Counted from the first letter of the stretch, positions 16,190-24,878 are shown. The stretch: 64,000 nt of DNA from CAZGUH01 sp964529005 (GCA_964529005.1 CAZGUH010000013.1:1-64000), one strand, 5' to 3'. Made by a program: numbers and translations. The notes: a model not told the origin generated them from the letters alone.

Positions 16190-17896
16190 TCACTCCTTCC
16201 AGGCCCGGTCCCACATCGGCGCCCACTTGTCGGTGAACACCACGTGGACGCCGGGTGTGAGGAGGTGGTATCCGACGCGAGGGGCGAGGATGTGCCAGAT
16301 GTGGTCGTCGTAGAAGATCTCCATCGCTCGATCGATGTAGTCGACCCTGGTGGCGAAGTCCGGCGCCGCACGGCTGTCGGCCCATGCCTGGTCGAACGCC
16401 TCGTTGCAATATCCCGCGTAGCCCTTCTCGTCACAACTGAACCTCGACGGCAGCTCGGGGTCAGGGTCCTCACCCACGGCCATCGAGTGGATGAAGGCCT
16501 GGAACGCACCGGTCGAACGACGCTCGAGCCCAGCGTTCGGATCCAGCGAATTGATCGACACCTCGACCCCGTACTCGGCGAGGTTCGCCTGGATGAACTG
16601 GGCGACGGCCGGGAAGTAGAGCACGGTGTACGCGTCGAGCGTGAAGCTCAGTGGCGCCCCGTGCTTGCTCTCGTACTCGTCGAGGAGCTCCTGTGCCCGA
16701 TCCCGGTCGTACGACACCTGCGTCGCGTCGCCTCGGAAGATCGAATCCTCTCCGAACACGCCGCTCGGCACTACGTCGTTGAGGAACACCACTTCGTTGA
16801 GCTTCTTGGCGTCGATCGCATAGGCGAGCGCTTCGCGTGCGAGCGGATCGTCGAACGGCGGCTTGGTGACGCTCAGCAGGAGCCCGACACCGCCCGCTTT
16901 CGGTTGGCGGAGCAGCTCACCGCAATCCTCGGGCGCCAGTTCGGCCGTCTGCGCGACGGCCGTGTACATGAAGTCGCCTCCGCCCGAGCACAGGGTGTCC
17001 GATCGCTGGGATTCGTCGCCCACAGGCTTGAGGACGATCTCGTCCAAGTACGGCAGCGGAGCGTTCCAGTAGTTCGGGTTCCGTTCCAGGACCATCTCGC
17101 TGCCCCGCGTCCATGACTTCAACACGAACGGTCCGGCGCCGACGGGATTGCTGCCGAAGTCGTCGCCGAGTCGTTCGATCGCGGTCGGCGAACCGATCAA
17201 CGACAGGAAGACGAGGGCGGACGGAAGGCTCGGAGTCGGCTCCTCCGTCGTGATCCGCAGCGTGAGACGGTCGACGACCTCGATCTTGGACAGAAGTTGC
17301 GCGGTCGTCGCGTTGACATACGCGTTCGCCGGGTCCTGGAAACGCAAGAAGTTGTACTCGACCGCCGCCGCGTCGTACGGCGTTCCGTCGCTGAACATCA
17401 CGCCGTCGCGGATCTTCAACGTCCACGTGATCGCGTCGTCAGACGTGAGCGACTCTGCGATCTGCGGGACGACGTTGCCCTGTTCGTCGAAGTAGAAGAG
17501 ATAGTCGAAGATGGCGAGTCCATATGGTCCGTCGTCGGTCGGCGCGTTACGCATTTGCAACGGATCGAGCGTGTCGACCTCGTTGAATTTGAGGTAGGTC
17601 AACGTGCCACCGCGCTTGGCATCGCTCGCCGGAGCGAACGACTCCCCGGTGATCGAGTACCCGCCTTGCGTGCCGGACTGTTGGGACGAGGAGGGTGCCT
17701 CGCCCTCGGTCGAGGCCGTCGACGTTTGCGTGGTCGCCGGGGCGCTGGTCGCCACCGGCTGCTCCGGCGACGAGATGCTCGATCCACTCGAGTCATCTCC
17801 TCCGCAGCTGGCGACCAGCATCAGCGCCGCCAGTGCGAGAGCCGGACGGGTTCGGCGACGGAGCGCGCGCATGGTCACCGGTGCATCCCCAAGCAT
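16190..17896 (-). CDS. Oligopeptide-type ABC transporter solute-binding lipoprotein
   Basis: A family 5 extracellular binding protein of about 568 residues and the first gene of the importer operon. The signal peptide has arginines, a hydrophobic run and a V-A-S-C lipobox, followed by a Ser/Thr-rich linker, so it is a surface lipoprotein. The mature part begins with G-G-T-L-T-Y-L and includes the W-T-L-K-I-R-D-G-V-M-F-S-D-G-T-P block typical of the family. GAGGGGG stands about 4 nt before the ATG at 17896, so that start is preferred over TTG 17899 or the later ATG at 17872. A divergent form of the shared box lies at 17926-17945. Confidence 0.93.
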   Translation of the reverse strand: MLGDAPVTMRALRRRTRPALALAALMLVASCGGDDSSGSSISSPEQPVATSAPATTQTSTASTEGEAPSSSQQSGTQGGYSITGESFAPASDAKRGGTLTYLKFNEVDTLDPLQMRNAPTDDGPYGLAIFDYLFYFDEQGNVVPQIAESLTSDDAITWTLKIRDGVMFSDGTPYDAAAVEYNFLRFQDPANAYVNATTAQLLSKIEVVDRLTLRITTEEPTPSLPSALVFLSLIGSPTAIERLGDDFGSNPVGAGPFVLKSWTRGSEMVLERNPNYWNAPLPYLDEIVLKPVGDESQRSDTLCSGGGDFMYTAVAQTAELAPEDCGELLRQPKAGGVGLLLSVTKPPFDDPLAREALAYAIDAKKLNEVVFLNDVVPSGVFGEDSIFRGDATQVSYDRDRAQELLDEYESKHGAPLSFTLDAYTVLYFPAVAQFIQANLAEYGVEVSINSLDPNAGLERRSTGAFQAFIHSMAVGEDPDPELPSRFSCDEKGYAGYCNEAFDQAWADSRAAPDFATRVDYIDRAMEIFYDDHIWHILAPRVGYHLLTPGVHVVFTDKWAPMWDRAWKE

Positions 17897-17925
17897 CAAT
17901 CCCCCTCGAGTACAGACGACGAGAC

Positions 17926-17945
17926 CCGAAAATCAAACGCTGTTC
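17926..17945 (-). promoter_or_regulatory. Shared promoter/operator box, site 5 (Opp operon)
   Basis: Minus strand GAAC-AGC-GTTT-GATTT-TCG-G. The core is well kept while the -10 part is degenerate. It lies about 30 bp before the binding-protein start. Confidence 0.6.
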
Positions 17946-17973
17946 GTTAGTATGGGTGAGAGCCGAGGTGATG

Positions 17974-18774
17974 TCAAGACGTCTCACGGAGACGCGGGTC
18001 GGGCTTGGACTCTTTGCGCGCCGCCATGATCTCTGCTCGCATCGATCTGATGTCTCCCGCGTCGGGCTCTGATTCACCACTCTCATCCGTGACGCGGAGT
18101 GCGGCCTTGAGATAAGCGGACATGCGCCGATCGGCCGTCACCATCTCATCGATCGTGCTCGCCGTGGCGTCGTGCAGGGACGCGCCGTCCACGAGCATGT
18201 CGACGATTCCCAGCGCGAACGCGCGCCGCCCGTCGAGCACCCGCCCGAAGAGCAGCATCGATCGCGCGACGCTGCTGCCGCACACGCGAACCACATCGGA
18301 AACCCGTTCGACGGGATACGCCACGCCGAGCCGAGCGGCCGGGATCGCGAACCGCGCATGCTGGGTCGAGATCCGCACGTCGCACGCGAGGGCGAGAGCG
18401 CAGCCGAACCCGTACGCCGGTCCGCCGACCGCCGCGACAATCGGGACGTCGATCGCGCCGATGGCGTCGAACACCTCGTCGGCTGCCGTCGCGGCCGCAG
18501 GACTGGCGGCACGCGCCGCGTCCGCCTTCGCGGCGACCTGGTCGGACCCGGAGCAGAACATCGCCGGGTCGCGGCTCGCGACGACGACGGCTCGTCGAGC
18601 TGGATCCCGCGCGGCAGTCCGCAGCGCTGTGCTCAACGCGACCAGGTCGACCGCGCGCAGCGCGTTGCGCCGTTGCGGACGGTTCAGCTCGATCCAGGCG
18701 ACGCCACGCTCCCAGCGAAGCGCAACGGTCTCACCTTCTCGATCGCTGGTCGGCACGGCGCGAGACCGGCTCAT
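17974..18774 (-). CDS. Enoyl-CoA hydratase/isomerase family protein, lacks hydratase glutamates
   Basis: A 266-residue crotonase. F-C-S-G-S-D and G-P-A-Y-G-F-G-C form the CoA-binding and oxyanion regions. By eye alignment both catalytic glutamates of hydratases are replaced (A in G-C-A-L-A-L, and A-I-P-A-A-R with no P-E). The fold is therefore clear but the reaction is not. The ATG at 18774 overlaps the upstream CoA-transferase stop (ATGA), so the two are coupled and probably act on the same acyl-CoA. Confidence 0.87.
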   Translation of the reverse strand: MSRSRAVPTSDREGETVALRWERGVAWIELNRPQRRNALRAVDLVALSTALRTAARDPARRAVVVASRDPAMFCSGSDQVAAKADAARAASPAAATAADEVFDAIGAIDVPIVAAVGGPAYGFGCALALACDVRISTQHARFAIPAARLGVAYPVERVSDVVRVCGSSVARSMLLFGRVLDGRRAFALGIVDMLVDGASLHDATASTIDEMVTADRRMSAYLKAALRVTDESGESEPDAGDIRSMRAEIMAARKESKPDPRLRETS

Positions 18775-19937
18775 CCGACCCCGACCACTCCTGCGTCCAC
18801 CAGCTCGTGGATCGTGGCCTCGGAGATGCCCAACTCGCGCAGCACGTCGACCGAGTCCGCGCCCGGCATCGGCGCCGGCCGCTGGACTCGATGCTCAGAT
18901 GCGCTGAGGCTGACGGGGCTTCGTAGGAACGCGATTCCCTCTGGGGCCCCTTCGCACTCGAGCGTCAGTCCGAGTTGCACCGCCTGAGGATGCTCGAACA
19001 CCTCGGCGACGGTGTGCACAGGGCCTGCCGCGACACCGAGTTCGGCGAAGACCTCGGTCCACTCACGCGTGGTCCGCGAGGCGAGAACGCGGCAGACGAA
19101 CGCGTCGAGCGACGAACGCAATTCCGTGTTCGAGGCGTCGATCCCGCCTCGAAGCCCGTCGGGCACGTCGAGGGCGTCGGCGAACCTCTGCCACGCGTCG
19201 CCGTACGAGGCGACGATGTTGACGTATCCGTCGGACGTGCGGTAGCAGCCGACGGGATAGCTCACGGGATGGCCGTTGCCCACCTGCACGGGCGCCTTGC
19301 CATCCGTCAGCCATTGCGACGCCTGGAGATCGAGCAGCCCGATGGATGCCTCCAACAGCGACGTGGTGACCCATTGGCCTTCGCCCGTCCGTTCACGCGC
19401 GTACAGGGCTGTCACGATGCCCATGCAAAGGTAGAGCCCCGATGCCGTGTCGGTGATGGCCACGCCCGACCGCATCGGGCCCGACTCGCTCGTTCCGGTC
19501 ACCGACATCAGGCCGCCGAAACCTTGCATCACGGCGTCGAAGCACGGCCTGCCGGCAAGCGGCCCCGTCTGGCCGTAGCCGGAGATCGAGCCGTAGACGA
19601 TCCGCGGGTTCACCCGGCGGACGTCCTCGTAGCCGATCCCGAGCTTGGACGCCGAGGTCGGGCGCATGTTCTCGACGATGACGTCTGCGCCGGCCGCGAG
19701 TTGGAGGAAGATATCGCGCCCGCGTGGCGACTTCAGATCGAGCCCGACGCTGCGCTTGTTCCGATGCAGGTTCTGCTTGTCAGCACTGGTGCGCGGCCGC
19801 TCCATCGGGTTCGGCGTGACCGGGTCGACCCGGATGACGTCGGCGCCCCAGTCCGCGAGCTGGCGAACGCACGTCGGACCGGCACGTGCCCTCGTCAGAT
19901 CGAGCACGCGAACCGCGCTCAGCGGAGCGTCCCCCAT
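18771..19937 (-). CDS. CaiB/BaiF family CoA-transferase
   Basis: A 388-residue class III CoA-transferase. The N-terminus R-V-L-D-L-T-R-A-R-A-G-P and W-G-A-D-V-I-R-V are canonical, and the catalytic aspartate is present in T-D-T-A-S-G. The ATG at 19937 follows GGGGAGG at 6 nt. It leads a two-gene unit with the crotonase downstream. A copy of the shared box lies 41 bp upstream but in the opposite orientation. It would activate a carboxylic acid by transfer from another CoA ester, without ATP. Confidence 0.93.
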   Translation of the reverse strand: MGDAPLSAVRVLDLTRARAGPTCVRQLADWGADVIRVDPVTPNPMERPRTSADKQNLHRNKRSVGLDLKSPRGRDIFLQLAAGADVIVENMRPTSASKLGIGYEDVRRVNPRIVYGSISGYGQTGPLAGRPCFDAVMQGFGGLMSVTGTSESGPMRSGVAITDTASGLYLCMGIVTALYARERTGEGQWVTTSLLEASIGLLDLQASQWLTDGKAPVQVGNGHPVSYPVGCYRTSDGYVNIVASYGDAWQRFADALDVPDGLRGGIDASNTELRSSLDAFVCRVLASRTTREWTEVFAELGVAAGPVHTVAEVFEHPQAVQLGLTLECEGAPEGIAFLRSPVSLSASEHRVQRPAPMPGADSVDVLRELGISEATIHELVDAGVVGVG

Positions 19938-19977
19938 ACGTGGCCTCCCCTTCCCACCCCCACGGCCGCCGGAAATC

Positions 19978-19997
19978 TATCGGTGTTAGAATAACGG
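19978..19997 (+). promoter_or_regulatory. Shared promoter/operator box, site 6 (reversed)
   Basis: Plus strand TATC-GGT-GTTA-GAATA-ACG-G, pointing away from the CoA-transferase it precedes. On the minus strand TAGATT beside it can still serve as a -10 for that gene, so the box may act mainly as an operator. Confidence 0.45.
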
Positions 19998-20032
19998 GGT
20001 CGTTCACCCGCGTCAAGCGTCGATGCGGCCGT

Positions 20033-20920
20033 TCACAGCGACAGCAACGCCGGGGCCAGCTCTTCCCATTCGGCGCACGGGATCTCGCGATCGCCGCGCA
20101 GCACCTGCACCGCGACGTGGTCCGCCCCGGCGTCGAGATGATGTCGGACCCGGGCTACGGATTCGTCGACGCCACCCCACGCGACGAGGCCGTCGACGAG
20201 GCGGTCGGACGCCGACTTCGGATCGGCCCAGTCTTCGTCCGAGAACCCGAGCCGCCGGAGGTTGGCGAGATACCCGGGAGCGCGCAGGTAGAAACTCAGC
20301 GCCGCGCGCCCGATCTCGCGAGCGGTCGACGGGTCGCGCTCCAGCACAACCATCTGCTCCGGCGCCAGCAGCGGGCCGGCGCCCAGGCGCTCCCGCGCGG
20401 CGCGGGTGTGCTCGGGTGTCGTCAAGTATGGATGCGCGCCGCCGGCATGCGTCGCCGCGAGGTCGAGCATCCGCGGCCCCAGGGCCCCGAGCACACGCTC
20501 AGGCGGTCGGGCTGGCCCGATCGCATGGAACGGCGCCCGGTCCATCGCCTCCAAGTACTCCTTCATGTACGCGAAGGGCTTCGTGTACTCGTGGCCGCGT
20601 ACCTTCTGGACGAGCACTGGACTGCTGACACCCAGGCCGAGGAGGAAGCGATCGGGATAGGCCTCGGCGAGCGTCCTTTGCGCCGCCCCCATCGCCATCG
20701 CGTCACGCGCATAGACGTTGGCGATGCCGATCGCCACCGTGAGCGTCGACGTGGCCGACAGCATCATCGCCGCCATCACGAACGGATCGCGGCCGGTGGT
20801 CTCGTTCAACCACAGGGTGCGATAGCCGAGCTGCTCCAGTTCTCGGGCAGCCGCAATCGCGTCAGCTGACGGATGCGCTTCGAAGGCGTTCGACCAGACT
20901 CCGACTCGTCCCAATTCCAC
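20033..20920 (-). CDS. LLM-class F420-dependent oxidoreductase
   Basis: A luciferase-like TIM-barrel protein of about 295 residues, of the subgroup that uses F420 in actinobacteria. It starts V-E-L-G-R-V-G-V-W and contains F-L-L-G-L-G-V-S and the V-L-G-A-L-G-P-R-M-L segment. The frame opens at 20950, but that ATG lies inside a copy of the shared box; GTG at 20920 gives the usual family N-terminus and is chosen. F420 rather than FMN use is inferred from family and setting. It lies downstream of a crotonase and a cupin. Confidence 0.83.
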   Translation of the reverse strand: MELGRVGVWSNAFEAHPSADAIAAARELEQLGYRTLWLNETTGRDPFVMAAMMLSATSTLTVAIGIANVYARDAMAMGAAQRTLAEAYPDRFLLGLGVSSPVLVQKVRGHEYTKPFAYMKEYLEAMDRAPFHAIGPARPPERVLGALGPRMLDLAATHAGGAHPYLTTPEHTRAARERLGAGPLLAPEQMVVLERDPSTAREIGRAALSFYLRAPGYLANLRRLGFSDEDWADPKSASDRLVDGLVAWGGVDESVARVRHHLDAGADHVAVQVLRGDREIPCAEWEELAPALLSL

Positions 20921-20944
20921 GACGCCAACTCTACCGGCCCCACC

Positions 20945-20964
20945 GATCACTGTTCGATTACGTG
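20945..20964 (+). promoter_or_regulatory. Shared promoter/operator box, site 7 (reversed)
   Basis: Plus strand GATC-ACT-GTTC-GATTA-CGT-G, a strong match that sits between two minus-strand genes and points into the 3' end of the crotonase. It could be an operator for the LLM gene or start an antisense transcript. Confidence 0.5.
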
Positions 20965-21689
20965 GCCGACCGACGCCCGACGACCTCCGTCACCCGCGCG
21001 TGCACACCGGGGGTCAGGCTCTCGACGACCGTCGCGACCCCGCTTCTGTGACGTTCACGCATCACCCCCACGACGAGCCGGCGCGCGGTGGGTTCGAGCT
21101 TTCGGTTGTCGGCGAGCATCGATGCGATCAAGGATTCGGCATCCGCCGATCGGCACGCCCGATGCGTGAGAAGACCCCATCGGTGAGCGACGTCCTGGGC
21201 GATCCATCGACCGCTGAACAGCTCGAGCGCGTGTGCGGCCGAGGTCACGTCGAGCAACCGATGGACACCGAGCGCCAACCCGAACTGACTCCCGGGCAGG
21301 CGGAAACGCGCCCTCTCCGTGCCGACTCGGACGTCGCACGCCGCAACCAGGTCCGCGCCGGCGCCGACCGCTGGACCGTCGACGAGCGCGTACGAGATCA
21401 GCGGCGCTGAGGTCACGTCGTCGAGAAGCCGTTGGATCTCGACGAAGCGTGTCCCGAGCGACGCGTCGTCGTGGCGCTCGAGGTCGCGAAGATCGAAGCC
21501 GGAGCTGAACGCGCTGGCGCTCGAACGAAACACGACGGCGATGAGCCCCTCGTCGGCGGCAGCGGCGACGGCACGACGGAGATCAGTGACCATCTGCGGT
21601 GACATCGCGTTGGCCGTCGACGCACACGCGAGGGTGATCGTCATCACTCCGTCGGCGCGGGCGATCGCGATTCGCTCGGCCCCGGTCAC
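20958..21689 (-). CDS. Enoyl-CoA hydratase/isomerase family protein, lacks hydratase glutamates
   Basis: A crotonase of about 243 residues. The CoA and oxyanion segments F-S-S-G-F-D-L and G-P-A-V-G-A-G-A are visible. The hydratase glutamates are not: D stands in G-A-D-L-V-A and R-L-P-G-S-Q replaces the second site. GTG at 21689 overlaps the cupin stop (GTGA) and gives the family N-terminus V-T-G-A-E-R-I-A-I; a GTG at 21704 is an alternative. The substrate is unknown. Confidence 0.82.
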   Translation of the reverse strand: MTGAERIAIARADGVMTITLACASTANAMSPQMVTDLRRAVAAAADEGLIAVVFRSSASAFSSGFDLRDLERHDDASLGTRFVEIQRLLDDVTSAPLISYALVDGPAVGAGADLVAACDVRVGTERARFRLPGSQFGLALGVHRLLDVTSAAHALELFSGRWIAQDVAHRWGLLTHRACRSADAESLIASMLADNRKLEPTARRLVVGVMRERHRSGVATVVESLTPGVHARVTEVVGRRSAT

Positions 21690-22258
21690 GACGGCGCGCA
21701 CCACGGCGAGACGAAATCCCGTCGCTCACCGGTCGCCGGGTCGTAGGAGTGCCGGACCGCGGTCCCGATGTCGGTCCCATAGACGTGGATCGCGACGACG
21801 TCGACGTCGCCGGCGCACGAGACGGCGTGCACGTCGGCATCGGAGGTGCAACAGACCACGACGTCCCCAGGTCGCAGATCGCGCTCTTCGACCATCGCCG
21901 GCGGGCCGCCGGCGCCGACGCGGTAGCGGCGCTCGTGCTCGACGCCCGACACCACGCCGACGACTCCCCACGCGCCGTGGTCGTGGATCGGCGTCGACTG
22001 GCCGACGCCCCACACCGCGACGGCGATGCTGAACGAGCGATCCGCTGCGACGTGCAGCGGGTACATGGCATACCGATCCTCCTGGGGCTGGCGGAACGCA
22101 ACGGGAACGTCGGGCGCCCCGCCGTTCATCAGCGCCCGCAGACGCTCGGCGACGGCGGACACCGTGCCGACCTCGTCGCGATGCTCCGCGACGAGCTGCT
22201 CGACCTCCGCGATGAACGGGCCCCACCCGGGCGCCTTCTGATCTGCTCGTGCTCCCAT
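21686..22258 (-). CDS. Cysteine-dioxygenase-like cupin
   Basis: A 190-residue single-domain cupin. The metal motif T-P-I-H-D-H-G-A-W-G-V-V-G-V-V with a downstream E and a late D-V-H-A-V gives the His-x-His...Glu...His set of cysteine-dioxygenase-type enzymes, which are non-haem iron thiol dioxygenases. The frame opens further upstream, but the first good ATG is at 22258; the region before it carries the 22331-22354 half palindrome. It starts a cupin-crotonase unit. Activity on cysteine itself is not shown. Confidence 0.75.
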   Translation of the reverse strand: MGARADQKAPGWGPFIAEVEQLVAEHRDEVGTVSAVAERLRALMNGGAPDVPVAFRQPQEDRYAMYPLHVAADRSFSIAVAVWGVGQSTPIHDHGAWGVVGVVSGVEHERRYRVGAGGPPAMVEERDLRPGDVVVCCTSDADVHAVSCAGDVDVVAIHVYGTDIGTAVRHSYDPATGERRDFVSPWCAPS

Positions 22259-22330
22259 GCCACCCACGCTCCCCTCGACGATCGTCAGCCGGCGAGATCG
22301 GCAGTGTTCGGCCGGTCGCCGTCGCATGTC

Positions 22331-22354
22331 AACCCTGATCACATAGTGACGGTG
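22331..22354 (-). promoter_or_regulatory. Partial copy of the 51.38-kb palindromic operator with -35 box
   Basis: AACC-TGATCACAT-GTGA is shared with the perfect palindrome at 51380-51400, and both are preceded by ATGTC. Read on the minus strand, TTGACA directly follows the operator and has an A-rich hexamer ending in CACT about 18 nt on, so it may be the cupin promoter with an operator or activator site just upstream. Confidence 0.5.
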
Positions 22355-22388
22355 AGCGCAGCGTCGGGCGTCGGACCACGATCCCTCC

Positions 22389-22408
22389 AATCACTGTTCG
22401 ATTAGAAT
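22389..22408 (+). promoter_or_regulatory. Shared promoter/operator box, site 8 (epoxide hydrolase)
   Basis: Plus strand AATC-ACT-GTTC-GATTA-GAA-T, a full match. TAGAAT at 22403-22408 leaves 6 bases before the ATG, so transcription probably starts on the start codon. Confidence 0.85.
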
Positions 22409-22414
22409 CGGCTC

Positions 22415-23599
22415 ATGTCGGCATCCTCGCCCGAGCCGGAGCCCTTTCTGCCCCGGACATCTCCCGCAGCTCTCGACGACCTCCGTGGGCGGCTGCGCCA
22501 TACTCGCTGGCCCGACGCCCCCGACGGGGCCGGGTGGTCGCTCGGCGCCGACATCTCGTACCTGCGCGAGCTGGTGGAGTACTGGGCAGACCGGTTCGAC
22601 TGGCCTGCCCAGGAGGCAGAGCTGTTCCGGCTGCCGCACTTCCGAGTCCGGCTGGGTGGGCTGGGCATCCACTTCGTGCACGCCCGGGCCGCGGCGACGA
22701 CCGCGCCCGCGTTCCCGCTGATCTTGTGTCACGGATGGCCAGACTCGTTCTGGCGGTACACGAAGGTGATCCCACTCCTCACCGACCCGGGAGCGCACGG
22801 CGCGGACCCGGCCGACGCGTTCGACGTCGTCGTGCCGGACATGCCCGGCTACGGGTATTCCGATCGCCCCCTCCACGCGCCGCTGCGCGCCATCGACGTG
22901 GCCGCGCTGTGGGCCGATCTCATGGGCATCCTCGGCTACCAGCGCTTCGGCGCCGCGGGAGGCGACAAGGGAAGCCTCGTGAGCCGCTTCCTCGCGCTCG
23001 ACCATGCCGAGCGCGTCATCGCTGTGCATCGCATGGACGGGGGCCTGCCCGTCTTCAGCGGTGATCGCGCCGACCTCACTCCGGAGGAGCAGGCATTCCT
23101 GGACAGCGCAGCGACGTGGTCGGCGCGCGAGGGGGCCTACGGCGCGATGCACCGCACCAGGCCGCAGACCGCTGCCATCGGCCTGCACGACTCCCCCGCC
23201 GGACTCGCCGCCTGGATCGTCGAGAAGATGCGAGCGTGGAGCGACTGCGGGGGCGACGTCGAGCGCCGCTTCACCAAGGACGAGATCCTGACGAACGTCA
23301 CGCTCTACTGGCTCACCGAGACGATCGGCTCGTCGATGCGGATGTACAGCGCCGATGCCGGGATGCCCCTGTCGCAGCACACCCGGCGGGTCGAGGCGCC
23401 ATCCGGCTTCTCCATCTTCCAAGGAGACATCGTCCGGCCACCCCGGGCGTGGCTGGAGCGGACGGCGAACGTGGTGCGGATGACCGAGCCGCCGCGTGGA
23501 GGACACTTCGCGCCGTTCGAAGAGCCCGAGCTCTACGCTCAGGAGCTGCGCGAGTTCTTCCGGCCATTTCGCACGCCGGCCACGGCGACGGCTCGCTAG
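22415..23599 (+). CDS. Epoxide hydrolase with N-terminal EHN domain
   Basis: A 394-residue alpha/beta hydrolase with the epoxide-hydrolase N-terminal domain (P-R-T-S-P-A-A-L-D-D-L through the W-A-D-R-F-D-W segment). The oxyanion strand is L-I-C-H-G-W-P-D-S-F. The nucleophile is the aspartate in G-G-D-K-G, a lid tyrosine lies in T-L-Y-W-L-T-E-T and the histidine in G-G-H-F-A-P-F. It converts epoxides to vicinal diols by way of an ester intermediate. The ATG at 22415 has no ribosome site because the promoter ends 6 nt before it, so a leaderless message is expected. It stands alone and converges with the binding-protein gene. Confidence 0.95.
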   Translation: MSASSPEPEPFLPRTSPAALDDLRGRLRHTRWPDAPDGAGWSLGADISYLRELVEYWADRFDWPAQEAELFRLPHFRVRLGGLGIHFVHARAAATTAPAFPLILCHGWPDSFWRYTKVIPLLTDPGAHGADPADAFDVVVPDMPGYGYSDRPLHAPLRAIDVAALWADLMGILGYQRFGAAGGDKGSLVSRFLALDHAERVIAVHRMDGGLPVFSGDRADLTPEEQAFLDSAATWSAREGAYGAMHRTRPQTAAIGLHDSPAGLAAWIVEKMRAWSDCGGDVERRFTKDEILTNVTLYWLTETIGSSMRMYSADAGMPLSQHTRRVEAPSGFSIFQGDIVRPPRAWLERTANVVRMTEPPRGGHFAPFEEPELYAQELREFFRPFRTPATATAR

Positions 23600-23624
23600 G
23601 GACCACGTCCGAAAACAGCCGATC

Positions 23625-23658
23625 GGGGGTCGGGCATCGTCTCCCATGCCCGACCCCC
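23625..23658. terminator. Strong bidirectional terminator hairpin
   Basis: Perfect 13-bp arms GGGGGTCGGGCAT and ATGCCCGACCCCC with an 8-nt loop, between the convergent epoxide hydrolase and binding-protein genes. It is the best terminator in the window. Confidence 0.85.
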
Positions 23659-23687
23659 GCAGCACGGCCGCCGGCCTCAGACCGACG

Positions 23688-24878
23688 TCACCGGCCGAGC
23701 GCCTTGTTGAGCGCCGCCATCGTGGCCTCGACCTCCGCGGGGTCGATCGCCTCGGCGTCGAACATCTCCACATCGGCCATCGACACGAACGCCGTCGAGA
23801 TGTCCGGAAGCACGGAGCCGTAGCCTTCGCACCACACCTCCTGGCCCTCCGGCGTCATCAGCCAGTTGACGAAGACCTGTGCCGCGTTCGGGCTCTCCGA
23901 CGAGGCGAGCACCTCCGAATACACCGCGGTGGCCGGCACGGGGAAACCCTCGTCGAACGCGAAGCCGAGGTTCGGCTTGTCGACCACGGCGCCGCCCGAG
24001 ATGCCCGGAGCGACGTCGATGGCGCCTGCGGCGAGGGCCTCGCCGACCGCGCCGGCGCGCGGGAACAGCGTCACGTTGAGCTCACCGAGCCGGTCGAAGA
24101 AGCCCGGGTAGCGCTCGTTGTAGATCCCGTACAGCACCACGTTGATCGGCGAGTTCGCCGGGTCGATGATGCCGATGCGGTCCTTGTACGTGTCGTCCGC
24201 GAAGAGGGATTCGAAGGTCGGGTCACCGTCGACCGCATCGGCGTTCCATGCGTATCCCCATGGGCCGACGAGGTTGATCAGACGGGTGTTGTCGTCGTAC
24301 AGGACCTGCGTCGCCACCGGCGCGCCGTCAGCCGTCGGCGGTTTGCCGTTGCGCAGCGCCTCGTCGGCGGCGAACGCCTCGGGAGCGATGATCTCGGCGA
24401 AGTAGCCGTCGGCGACGTGGGCCTGGTGCCACACGCGATCGGTGTGCAACAACACGTCCACGGTGCCGACGCCCGACGCCTGCTCCGCGTCGACCCGGGT
24501 GTCGATGTCCGGCGGCGAGAGGCTCGCGCTGACGAGATCGATCTCGGGATACGCGGACTCGAACGCGGCCTCGACCTTGGCCATGTGCTCGGTGTTGAGC
24601 ACCGACCACACTTCGATCTCGCCTTCCTCGTTGGCGGCGGCGAGGACCTCTTCCCACGCGGCGTCGTCAGCGGACGACGACCCCTCGGTTCCGTCCGGCG
24701 CGCTGGAACTCGACGCACCGGTGTCGGCCGGCGCATCCGTCGCCGGCGACGGCGCTGTCGTCGCCGGCCCGGCGTCGTCGTCGTCGCCGCACGCAACGAA
24801 GGCGAGCGACGCAGCGCAGACGACGGCGGCGAGCTTGGCCGGGCGCCGGAATGCCCTAGTGCGATACTTCGTACTCAA
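23688..24878 (-). CDS. Iron/polyamine-type ABC transporter solute-binding lipoprotein (copy 1)
   Basis: About 396 residues, family 1 / AfuA-like periplasmic-type binding protein. The signal peptide has basic residues, a hydrophobic run and an acceptor cysteine in F-V-A-C-G, followed by an acidic D-D-D-D linker. The mature domain carries repeated E-G-E-I-E-V-W-S and late A-Q-V-F-V-N-W-L segments typical of the family. The start is TTG at 24878 with GGGGGAGAA 5 nt before it, overlapping the end of the ATPase gene by 23 bp. No permease adjoins, and its partner permease may be the gene at 61323-63059. A paralogue lies at 40310-41509. Confidence 0.88.
   Translation of the reverse strand: MSTKYRTRAFRRPAKLAAVVCAASLAFVACGDDDDAGPATTAPSPATDAPADTGASSSSAPDGTEGSSSADDAAWEEVLAAANEEGEIEVWSVLNTEHMAKVEAAFESAYPEIDLVSASLSPPDIDTRVDAEQASGVGTVDVLLHTDRVWHQAHVADGYFAEIIAPEAFAADEALRNGKPPTADGAPVATQVLYDDNTRLINLVGPWGYAWNADAVDGDPTFESLFADDTYKDRIGIIDPANSPINVVLYGIYNERYPGFFDRLGELNVTLFPRAGAVGEALAAGAIDVAPGISGGAVVDKPNLGFAFDEGFPVPATAVYSEVLASSESPNAAQVFVNWLMTPEGQEVWCEGYGSVLPDISTAFVSMADVEMFDAEAIDPAEVEATMAALNKALGR

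Noticed and set aside
22391..23773. A 460-codon open frame on the minus strand across the epoxide hydrolase gene
   Set aside because: It lies opposite a gene with full epoxide hydrolase motifs. Its translation is rich in Arg, Ala and Gly with no family pattern, as expected for the antisense of high-G+C coding DNA.
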